11,823 nt of DNA, from contig JANMDR010000271.1 of NCBI GenBank assembly GCA_031376425.1, positions 1 through 11,823 on the forward strand, given 5' to 3'. A program made the translations under genes and the position numbers. Source of the DNA: JANMDR01 sp031376425. GTDB taxonomy: Bacteria > Pseudomonadota > Gammaproteobacteria > Burkholderiales > Usitatibacteraceae. The notes under the pieces are model-generated. The model ran no database searches. It saw only the letters and a program-made list of their open reading frames with translations, and was not told the DNA's origin. Shown piece after piece: positions 6,517-11,823 of the stretch. The stretch's first letter is position 1. The number at the start of each line of letters is the position of its first letter.

Positions 6517-7179
6517 GTGCTTAATGTCATCCCATTATTTTCTAAAATGGAAGCCAATCATCTGGCTAGCATTAGCGCTCATGCCGCGCTATTTGTAGTT
6601 AATAAAGGTGAAGTCATCATAAAGCAGGGTGGCAAAGCCGATTCGCTATTCGTGATCGCGGCGGGTCGCGTCAGGGTGTTTATGACGGACGATCAAGACC
6701 GTGAAGTAACTTTAAAGACCTTAGGTGCCGGAGAGTTTTTTGGTGAAATTCCGCTATTTGATCAAGAAACACGATCAGCCACCGTTGTTGCCCTAGAAAT
6801 GTGCCACCTTCAAGTGCTGTCATACAGCGCGTTTCAACGCTGCTTAGACCGTTCACCAGACATCGCACGCCGCGTTATGGCAACACTTGCGCAACGGCTG
6901 CGCGATGCTGATCGAAAGATTAGCACCTTGGCGTTGATGGATATTTCAGCACGCGTCTCACGGGTATTGATGGAATTGGCGATTGTTTCCAACGGCCGTA
7001 AAATTGTGGGCGAACAGCTCACACAAAAAGATTTAGGCTCAATGATCGGCGCATCGCGCGAGATGGTCAACCGCACTTTAAAAGATTTAACCGAGCAAGG
7101 CTTCATTGAAGTACAACGTCGCTCAATCACGATATTGGATGATAATTTAGCATCACTCTATCAAACACGCTCAGTTTGA
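6517..7179 (+). CDS. Crp/Fnr family transcriptional regulator
   Basis: A 220-residue regulator with a GTG start. An N-terminal cyclic-nucleotide-binding-like domain (about 4-115) is followed by a dimerisation helix (116-145) and a Crp-type winged helix (about 150-210). In the effector pocket, GEFFGEIPLF then RSATVVA keeps the CRP phosphate-binding-cassette residues: Glu77, Arg86 and Ser87 align with Glu72, Arg82 and Ser83 of CRP, so a cyclic nucleotide ligand is plausible. There is no N-terminal cysteine cluster, which argues against an FNR-type oxygen sensor. The recognition helix GASREMVNRTLKDL has Arg171, Glu172 and Arg176 at the spacing of the CRP bases-contacting residues, so TGTGA-like half sites are expected. 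The gene appears monocistronic and ends 16 nt before a strong terminator hairpin. Its targets are unknown. Confidence 0.93.
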   Translation: MLNVIPLFSKMEANHLASISAHAALFVVNKGEVIIKQGGKADSLFVIAAGRVRVFMTDDQDREVTLKTLGAGEFFGEIPLFDQETRSATVVALEMCHLQVLSYSAFQRCLDRSPDIARRVMATLAQRLRDADRKISTLALMDISARVSRVLMELAIVSNGRKIVGEQLTQKDLGSMIGASREMVNRTLKDLTEQGFIEVQRRSITILDDNLASLYQTRSV

Positions 7180-7195
7180 ATCAACCAATGTAATG

Positions 7196-7233
7196 AAAAC
7201 GGCTAAGCGCAAATAACGCTTAGCCGTTTTTTT
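7196..7233. terminator. Bidirectional intrinsic terminator between convergent genes
   Basis: A perfect 10-bp stem (CGGCTAAGCG, 7200-7209, with CGCTTAGCCG, 7217-7226) and 7-nt loop are followed by seven T on the plus strand and preceded by AAAA, which gives a T-run on the minus strand. It serves the Crp/Fnr gene and probably the redoxin gene, which converge here. Confidence 0.93.
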
Positions 7234-7256
7234 ACTTGCAAATACTTATTGAGATG

Positions 7257-7874
7257 CTACTGATACTTAACGCTGCAACCGTAAGGCTTGGTGTTAGCCA
7301 TTGCTACTGGCTTACCTGCTTTTAAATCGTCCAAAGCTGCCACGACGTAATTTTTAGCCCCTGCAACGTCAGCTTTATTAGCGCTAGGTTTGTCATCAAT
7401 CGCACCTGCATACACTACCAAACCGGCGGGGTTAATCACAAACATATGTGGCGTAGTTTTAGCACCGTAGGCTTTGCCAACAACACCGTCAGCATCAACC
7501 AAATACGCATCCGGTGTCGCTTTTTTCACGTCAAGATGGGCTTTGAGTTTATCGTTGCTCATATAATCTTGATGCGATTTGGCGGTGGAATTTACGCTTA
7601 ACCAAACGGTTTCTTTGGCGTCATATTTAGTTTGTAAGCCTTGTATATTGCTGGTGTCATAATGCTTTTGCACAAAGGGGCAGCCAGGATTTGTCCATTC
7701 CAACACCACTTGCTTGCCTTTAAAATCAGATAACTTGACGGCTTTGCCATTGATGTCGCTTAACGATAATTCTGGCGCTGCTTGGCCTACGGTAGCTAAG
7801 GCAAACACACTAGAAACCGTTAAGGAAGCAGCGATTGCTGTAGCCAGTGAAGCAATACGATTAAATTTTTTCAT
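7257..7874 (-). CDS. Exported redoxin (AhpC/TSA-thioredoxin-like) protein
   Basis: A 205-residue protein with a Sec signal peptide (MKKFNRIASL then a hydrophobic stretch to about 30; cleavage likely at VFA|LA or GQA|AP). The mature part is a thioredoxin-fold redoxin: LSLSDINGKAVKLSDFKGKQVVLEW (36-60), then TNPGCPFVQKHY with Cys65, and TTPHMFVI (140-147) with the cis-proline. The active site has one cysteine followed by Pro, not CxxC, resembling peroxiredoxin-like members; Cys200 near the C-terminus (YGCSVKYQ) could be the resolving partner. I infer a periplasmic thiol/peroxide function, substrate unknown. The ATG at 7874 has GAAGGA 6 nt upstream; the ATG at 7880 would touch the Shine-Dalgarno, and one at 7952 would bury the signal peptide. 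It lies downstream of icd on the same strand across 160 nt, with a possible terminator between. Confidence 0.9.
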   Translation of the reverse strand: MKKFNRIASLATAIAASLTVSSVFALATVGQAAPELSLSDINGKAVKLSDFKGKQVVLEWTNPGCPFVQKHYDTSNIQGLQTKYDAKETVWLSVNSTAKSHQDYMSNDKLKAHLDVKKATPDAYLVDADGVVGKAYGAKTTPHMFVINPAGLVVYAGAIDDKPSANKADVAGAKNYVVAALDDLKAGKPVAMANTKPYGCSVKYQ

Positions 7875-7880
7875 GATCAT

Positions 7881-7886
7881 TCCTTC
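7881..7886 (-). promoter_or_regulatory. Shine-Dalgarno site setting the redoxin start
   Basis: GAAGGA on the minus strand, 6 nt before the ATG at 7874. It rules out the overlapping ATG at 7880 and the distant one at 7952. Confidence 0.75.
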
Positions 7887-7950
7887 ATAAAAATTGTTTG
7901 ATATTGAGCAACTTATAAGACAACTTAGGCGGTTTTGACACAGCATAACC

Positions 7951-7975
7951 AAAAAAGTTGCTATTTAAAAATAGC
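7951..7975 (-). terminator. Possible weak intrinsic terminator downstream of icd
   Basis: On the minus strand GCTATT-TTTA-AATAGC forms a short AT-rich stem followed after three bases by six T. It lies 60 nt beyond the icd stop. The low GC of the stem makes it doubtful. Confidence 0.4.
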
Positions 7976-8034
7976 TTTAAAACGACTTAATACTTTATTA
8001 ATAGTTTTATTACACACCATCACTACCTTGGCAT

Positions 8035-9249
8035 TTATGCCATGCGCAGCTTCATTTCTGCATTCACTGCTTCTAAGAATTCTTCGGTCGTCAAATACGG
8101 GTGATCAGCACGAATCAAAATCGCCAAATCTTTGGTCATGCGACCTGACTCAACCACGTCTACGCAAACTTTTTCCAAGGTATGCGCAAAGGCTTCAACT
8201 TCTGGCGTGCCGTCCATTTTGCCGCGATAGGCGAGGCCACGCGTCCACGCATAAATAGAAGCAATTGGGTTGGTGGATGTTGGCTTACCCTGTTGATGCA
8301 TGCGGTAATGACGCGTCACGGTGCCGTGTGCGGCTTCAGATTCTACGGTCTTGCCATCGGGTGACATCAATACGGAAGTCATCAAGCCTAAGGAACCATA
8401 ACCCTGCGCCACGGTGTCAGATTGCACATCACCATCATAATTTTTACAAGCCCACAAATAACCGCCAGACCATTTCATGTTTGCGGCTACCATATCGTCA
8501 ATTAAGCGATGTTCGTAAGTGAGGCCAGCAGCGGTAAATTTATCGGCAAATTCTGTGTCAAAAATTTCTTGGAAAATATTTTTAAAGCGGCCATCGTATA
8601 CTTTTAAAATTGTATTTTTAGTCGATAAATAAACTGGGAAATTACGATTCAAACCGTAATTCAAACACGCCCGCGCAAAACCTTTGATCGACTCATCAAG
8701 GTTATACATCGACATTGCTACACCAGCTGCAGGTGCCTTAAACACTTCTTTTTCTACCGGTGCAGAGCCATCGGCTGGTGTGAAAATCAGCTTTAATGTA
8801 CCTGGCGAATCAAATTTAATTTCAGTTGCGCGATATTGATCGCCAAAACCGTGACGACCAATTACCACGGGCTTATCCCAATGGCCTACTAAACGCGGCA
8901 CATTTTTACAAATAATCGGCTCGCGGAAAATGGTGCCGTCTAAAATATTGCGGATAGTGCCATTCGGACTTTTCCACATTTGCTTCAAATTAAATTCTTT
9001 TACACGTGCCTCATCAGGTGTAATCGTCGCGCACTTAACGGCTACGCCATATTGCTTAGTAGCATTGGCGGAATCAATCGTGATTTGGTCATTTGTTGCA
9101 TCACGGCTTTCCATACCGAGATCATAATATTTCAGATCGACATCCAAATACGGCAAAATCAGTTTTTCACGAATCATTTGCCAGATGATGCGCGTCATTT
9201 CATCGCCATCCATCTCAACAATCGGATTTTTTACTTTAATTTTTGCCAT
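8035..9249 (-). CDS. icd: NADP-dependent isocitrate dehydrogenase, eukaryotic-type (EC 1.1.1.42)
   Basis: Oxidatively decarboxylates isocitrate to 2-oxoglutarate in the TCA cycle, making NADPH; acts as a cytoplasmic homodimer. The 404-residue protein follows the human IDH1/IDH2 subfamily closely, not E. coli Icd. Seen, with nearly the same numbering as human IDH1: Thr77, SPNGTIRN (Ser94, Arg100), Arg109, Arg132 in GRHGFGDQYR, Lys211, metal-binding Asp251, Asp274 and Asp278, and AAHGTVTRHY (306-315), where Arg313-His314 match the NADP 2'-phosphate contacts. The ATG at 9249 has AAGGAG 7 nt upstream and gives the standard MAKIKVKNPIVEMDGDEMTR start; an ATG 10 codons further out has no such site. 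An extended -10 promoter and an overlapping palindrome lie about 110 nt upstream. Because the fold differs from E. coli Icd, control by the kinase AceK should not be assumed. Confidence 0.97.
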   Translation of the reverse strand: MAKIKVKNPIVEMDGDEMTRIIWQMIREKLILPYLDVDLKYYDLGMESRDATNDQITIDSANATKQYGVAVKCATITPDEARVKEFNLKQMWKSPNGTIRNILDGTIFREPIICKNVPRLVGHWDKPVVIGRHGFGDQYRATEIKFDSPGTLKLIFTPADGSAPVEKEVFKAPAAGVAMSMYNLDESIKGFARACLNYGLNRNFPVYLSTKNTILKVYDGRFKNIFQEIFDTEFADKFTAAGLTYEHRLIDDMVAANMKWSGGYLWACKNYDGDVQSDTVAQGYGSLGLMTSVLMSPDGKTVESEAAHGTVTRHYRMHQQGKPTSTNPIASIYAWTRGLAYRGKMDGTPEVEAFAHTLEKVCVDVVESGRMTKDLAILIRADHPYLTTEEFLEAVNAEMKLRMA

Positions 9250-9256
9250 GCGAATG

Positions 9257-9262
9257 CTCCTT
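9257..9262 (-). promoter_or_regulatory. Strong Shine-Dalgarno site of icd
   Basis: AAGGAG on the minus strand, 7 nt before the ATG at 9249. It fixes the start and suggests high expression. Confidence 0.85.
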
Positions 9263-9351
9263 AAGCGTTTGTTTGGCACCCGTGGGTGACCCGTTGAAAA
9301 AGATAAAATGATTGTTTACGCAATTTGCTCTAAAGCCGTAACCTAATCCTG

Positions 9352-9366
9352 ATAATCATTGATTAT
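9352..9366. promoter_or_regulatory. Operator-like palindrome overlapping the icd -10 element
   Basis: ATAATC-ATT-GATTAT is a perfect 6-3-6 inverted repeat covering most of the icd -10 hexamer and the expected transcription start. A bound dimer there would repress. The AT-rich GATAAT-containing sequence faintly recalls a Fur box, but the match is partial and no regulator is assigned. Confidence 0.4.
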
Positions 9367-9370
9367 AACA
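9362..9370 (-). promoter_or_regulatory. Extended -10 promoter of icd (TGTTATAAT)
   Basis: On the minus strand TGTTATAAT combines a perfect TATAAT with the TGn extension, about 110 nt before the icd start. No good -35 is found 16-18 nt upstream, which fits an extended -10 promoter. The transcript would have a leader of roughly 105 nt. Confidence 0.6.
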
Positions 9371-9435
9371 AAGCGAGCACACTCTCTGGCTATCGTGCTA
9401 CCAGTACTACTCACAATTCAGTTATTTGTTAAAAA

Positions 9436-11388
9436 TTACTGCCCTATTTTCGGCATAACACCCATTTCTAAGTAGCTTGCCTGCGCACCTTGGCGATATA
9501 CGCGTTGCGTTGCCGACTGAAAGTCAGTCGCTTTCGCATCTAAAATGCGCATAAATTTTTGTGGGTTTAAGTCCACTAAAGGAAACCATGAGCTCTGTAT
9601 TTGCACCATTATTTTATGGCCGCGACGAAAGGTGTGATACACGTCTGGCATATCAAATTTAAGCTTCACAACTTCGTTTGGTGGTAGTGGCTCGGGGGTG
9701 ATAAAGCTATTTCTAAACTTGGCGCGAAACGGTTCGCCGCGCACCAATTGTTGGTAACCCGCCATCACAAACCGCGCTGGCTGCACATCTTTCGCAGGCA
9801 CCGCTGGCGGGGCTGTTTCATCCCTGAGCTCATCGGGGTACACATCAATTAGCTTCACTACAAAATCACTATCGGTACCACTGCTAGACACAAATAGTAG
9901 CGGTGAAATAGAGCCAGCAATCGTGACATCTTCTTCTAAGGTTTCTGTTTTATACACCAGCACGTCAGGGCGCGTAGCGGCAAAGCGCTGGTCACCCACC
10001 ATGTAATCAGCGGGTACACCGGTGGCGATGGCAGATGTAAAGGGTACGGGCTTTGTCGGGTCGCTCACATAACTATCAAAACTGCTCCCTGTCGCCGTAG
10101 GTGCAATCCAAGTAAGGCTACCACTACCGTCCAAATACAAGCGTTTGCGCGATGCCTCGGCTGGCGGCCATGCACCTGGCGTGCGCCAGATATTGGTGCC
10201 GGTTTCAAATACATGCGCGGCAATATTGGCAGTAGATTTACCTGCAACATCTTTCAAATGCTTTTCAAAAAACGGCAGCAGAATATTTTTGCGAAAGTGC
10301 TCACCGGTTTTTTGACGAAATTGCACATGCCCCAATTGCGCACCATCCTCACCATTCCAGCGGCCGTGCGCCCACGGCCCCATCACCAAGGTATTGCTGG
10401 CTGTTGGGCTAAGCTTTTTAATAGCAGCATAGGTGCTTAATGGCCCTTGCACATCTTCAGCATCAAACCAGCCGCCCACCGTTAACACTGCCGCTTTCAC
10501 GCCTTTTAGGTGTGCAGCAATATTCCGCGTTTGCCAATAAGCATCGTAAGTATCATGCTTAACTTGGTCAGGAAAAAGGGATTTTGCATCGCTTGCCAGG
10601 GTTGCCGTAATATTGGCAAGCGTGCCCAACTTTAAAAAATATGCGTAGCCATCCTTGGTGCCAAAATCAAACGGCACTGGTGTTTTAGCGGGCAACATAG
10701 GTGCTGCTTGTTGTTTGAAAAATGTATAAAAGCCGTAGTTTGCGGCCAGCATAAACGCGCCGTTGTGGTAACTATCGTCCCCCATATAGAGATCAGTTAC
10801 TGGTGCTTGCGGTGATGCCGCTTTAATTGCGGGATGACCATCAATAATGCTGGCACTCACAAAAAATCCTGGATACGAAATACCCCAAATACCCACGCGG
10901 CTATTATTGTTTGGCACGTTTTTGAGCAGCCATTCAACGGTGTCGTACGTGTCTGTACTTTCATCAACATCGGTAGCAGATTTATTGGCCTTATGCGGCG
11001 TCATCTCCACAAACACGCCCTCACTCATATGCCGACCGCGCACGTCTTGATTCACAAAAATATAGCCAGCCTTATCAAAATCCGCATTGGGTCCCAAGTG
11101 CTTAGGATACTCGTCCACACCATAGGGTGCTATGTTATACGGCGTGCGCGTCATCAAAAACGGGTAGCTTTTTGCACCATCCTTCGGCACGAAAACAGAG
11201 GTAAACAAGCGCTTGCCGTCACGCATGGGAATGCGATATTCGTATTTGGTGTAGGCTTCTTTGGGGCTGGCTTCAACCAGCGGTGCGGTGGGTTGAGCGG
11301 CAGCTTGCTGAAGCGTAAAGCACAAAACTAAAAAAAGTGGTGCGATCAATTTTGATAGATTATTCATATTTGTTTTTGCAGACGGCAT
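9436..11388 (-). CDS. Exported CocE/S15-family hydrolase, alpha-amino acid ester hydrolase-like
   Basis: A 650-residue secreted or periplasmic enzyme. The signal peptide runs to about residue 31 (hydrophobic LIAPLFLVLCFTL, then QQAAAQ). An alpha/beta hydrolase domain (about 45-370) is followed by a C-terminal jelly-roll domain from about 415. Seen: nucleophile Ser171 in GIWGISYPGFF, Asp309 in GGWFDAEDVQG and His341 in GPWAHG. Asp205 (MGDD), Glu311 and Asp312 occupy the positions of the carboxylate cluster that binds the substrate amino group in the Xanthomonas citri and Acetobacter turbidans ester hydrolases. These enzymes (EC 3.1.1.43) cleave or transfer alpha-amino acyl groups of esters and beta-lactams; glutaryl-7-ACA acylases and cocaine esterase are relatives. 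The ATG at 11388 is used; one at 11367 is equally plausible, since neither has a Shine-Dalgarno site. It is transcribed toward icd with 186 nt between and is probably a separate unit. Confidence 0.92.
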   Translation of the reverse strand: MPSAKTNMNNLSKLIAPLFLVLCFTLQQAAAQPTAPLVEASPKEAYTKYEYRIPMRDGKRLFTSVFVPKDGAKSYPFLMTRTPYNIAPYGVDEYPKHLGPNADFDKAGYIFVNQDVRGRHMSEGVFVEMTPHKANKSATDVDESTDTYDTVEWLLKNVPNNNSRVGIWGISYPGFFVSASIIDGHPAIKAASPQAPVTDLYMGDDSYHNGAFMLAANYGFYTFFKQQAAPMLPAKTPVPFDFGTKDGYAYFLKLGTLANITATLASDAKSLFPDQVKHDTYDAYWQTRNIAAHLKGVKAAVLTVGGWFDAEDVQGPLSTYAAIKKLSPTASNTLVMGPWAHGRWNGEDGAQLGHVQFRQKTGEHFRKNILLPFFEKHLKDVAGKSTANIAAHVFETGTNIWRTPGAWPPAEASRKRLYLDGSGSLTWIAPTATGSSFDSYVSDPTKPVPFTSAIATGVPADYMVGDQRFAATRPDVLVYKTETLEEDVTIAGSISPLLFVSSSGTDSDFVVKLIDVYPDELRDETAPPAVPAKDVQPARFVMAGYQQLVRGEPFRAKFRNSFITPEPLPPNEVVKLKFDMPDVYHTFRRGHKIMVQIQSSWFPLVDLNPQKFMRILDAKATDFQSATQRVYRQGAQASYLEMGVMPKIGQ

Positions 11389-11487
11389 TTAAAAATGAAG
11401 TGTACTCTGGTTAAAACTTGCTTGCGCATACGTGCTTGAGCGAATTCTAAATAATCGGCAATGGCACCCGAAAACGCCTGCAATCGC

Positions 11488-11493
11488 TATAAT
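11488..11493 (+). promoter_or_regulatory. -10 element of the toxin-antitoxin operon
   Basis: A perfect TATAAT 33 nt before the antitoxin start. No convincing -35 is seen 16-18 nt upstream, so strength is uncertain. Confidence 0.5.
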
Positions 11494-11514
11494 ATGACTA
11501 TAGCCATATGACTA
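11492..11514. promoter_or_regulatory. Candidate autoregulatory operator of the toxin-antitoxin operon
   Basis: Positions 11492-11509 form an 18-bp palindrome (ATATGACTATAGCCATAT) with only one mismatched pair, centred on CTATAG and directly abutting the -10. The half ATATGACTA recurs exactly at 11506-11514, 14 bases after its first copy, giving overlapping direct and inverted repeats. Phd/YefM antitoxins are known to bind palindromes in their own promoters, so this is the expected place and form of the operator. Confidence 0.6.
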
Positions 11515-11526
11515 GGACATTTTACA

Positions 11527-11781
11527 ATGTTGAAAGCACAAGTTTCAAAATCCGAGTTTAAATCACGTGCGTTAGAATTATTTCGGCAGGTTGAAACTTC
11601 TAAACAAACGCTTGTTGTGACCGATCACGGCAAACCCACTATTGAAGTGCGCCCGTATCAAACACGCGGCGCCGACAACGCGGCTGAGCGCGACCCACTC
11701 GATATTTTGCGTAATTCAGTGCTCCGGTATGACGACCCGACTGCGCCTATCGCCGTTGACGAATGGGATGCGCTTTTATGA
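11527..11781 (+). CDS. Type II antitoxin, Phd/YefM family
   Basis: An 84-residue protein with the Phd/YefM N-terminal DNA-binding fold: KAQVSKSEFKSRALELFRQVETS (3-25), then the strand pair TLVVTDHGKPTIEVRPY (28-44). The acidic C-terminal part (DPLDILRNSVLRYDDPTAPIAVDEWDALL) would wrap the toxin. The protein should bind the adjacent palindrome and repress its own operon, and neutralise the toxin encoded next. AGGA lies 9 nt before the ATG. The stop overlaps the toxin ATG (ATGA at 11778-11781), the usual coupled arrangement. Confidence 0.93.
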   Translation: MLKAQVSKSEFKSRALELFRQVETSKQTLVVTDHGKPTIEVRPYQTRGADNAAERDPLDILRNSVLRYDDPTAPIAVDEWDALL

Positions 11782-11823
11782 TTGTTTTAGATACCCACGC
11801 CCTAATTTGGTGGGTAACGGGCG
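11778..11823 (+). CDS. PIN-domain toxin (VapC-like), N-terminal fragment cut by the window end
   Basis: Only 15 codons are inside the window: MIVLDTHALIWWVTG. This is the standard PIN-domain opening, with the first metal-binding aspartate (Asp5) in LDTHALIWW, as in VapC ribonucleases that pair with Phd/YefM-type antitoxins. It overlaps the antitoxin gene by 4 nt. Whether the toxin is intact cannot be judged here. Confidence 0.85.
   Translation, partial: MIVLDTHALIWWVTG

Noticed and set aside
10834..11331. A 165-codon plus-strand open frame opposite the large hydrolase
   Set aside because: It is a shadow of the well-supported hydrolase on the other strand, with no ribosome binding site or recognisable motifs.
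1..11823. CRISPR arrays, insertion sequences, tRNA/rRNA genes or prophage genes
   Set aside because: No regularly spaced repeats, transposase or phage motifs, terminal inverted repeats or tRNA-like cloverleaf were seen on either strand by eye.

Overview
The window reads as an ordinary, densely packed stretch of bacterial chromosome. Protein families and gene order suggest a betaproteobacterium, most likely Burkholderiales-like and of moderate GC. The pointers are a eukaryotic-type NADP isocitrate dehydrogenase, a COG3411-type [2Fe-2S] ferredoxin next to a COG2945-type alpha/beta hydrolase and a VanZ-family protein, a YajQ homologue, and a Crp-type regulator. This placement is inferred from remembered family resemblance, not from a search.

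Layout. Positions 1-1073 (minus strand) hold an OsmC-family thiol peroxidase-like gene followed, with an ATGA overlap, by an amidase cut off at the window edge inside an (AT)n tract. Divergent from these, argF (1199-2113) is coupled by another ATGA overlap to an unrecognised exported protein (2110-3084). A perfectly paired 18-bp hairpin lies between that gene and the next block. From 3174 to 6328 five plus-strand genes run with gaps of 2-22 nt: yajQ, a gamma-carbonic anhydrase-like protein, a VanZ-like membrane protein, a [2Fe-2S] ferredoxin and a small alpha/beta hydrolase. A GTG-started Crp/Fnr regulator (6517-7179) ends at a strong bidirectional terminator.

On the other side of that terminator the minus strand carries an exported redoxin (7257-7874), an NADP isocitrate dehydrogenase (8035-9249) with a good extended -10 promoter, and a large exported CocE/S15-type hydrolase (9436-11388). 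The hydrolase keeps the residue pattern of alpha-amino acid ester hydrolases. At the right end a Phd/YefM antitoxin and the first 15 codons of a PIN-domain (VapC-like) toxin form a type II toxin-antitoxin pair. A near-perfect palindromic operator candidate lies in front of them.

How the genes work together: argF serves arginine biosynthesis and icd the TCA cycle. OsmC and the redoxin are probably thiol/peroxide proteins in cytoplasm and periplasm respectively. The Crp-family protein is an effector-dependent regulator with no sign in the window of what it controls. I found no clear sign of a new defence system, prophage, CRISPR array, transposon, tRNA or rRNA. The most useful leads are the ester hydrolase's substrate-binding residues, the unknown argF-coupled exported protein, the long hairpin at 3091-3129, and the operator-like palindromes at the icd promoter and the toxin-antitoxin promoter. 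No gene-free stretch exceeds 300 bases.
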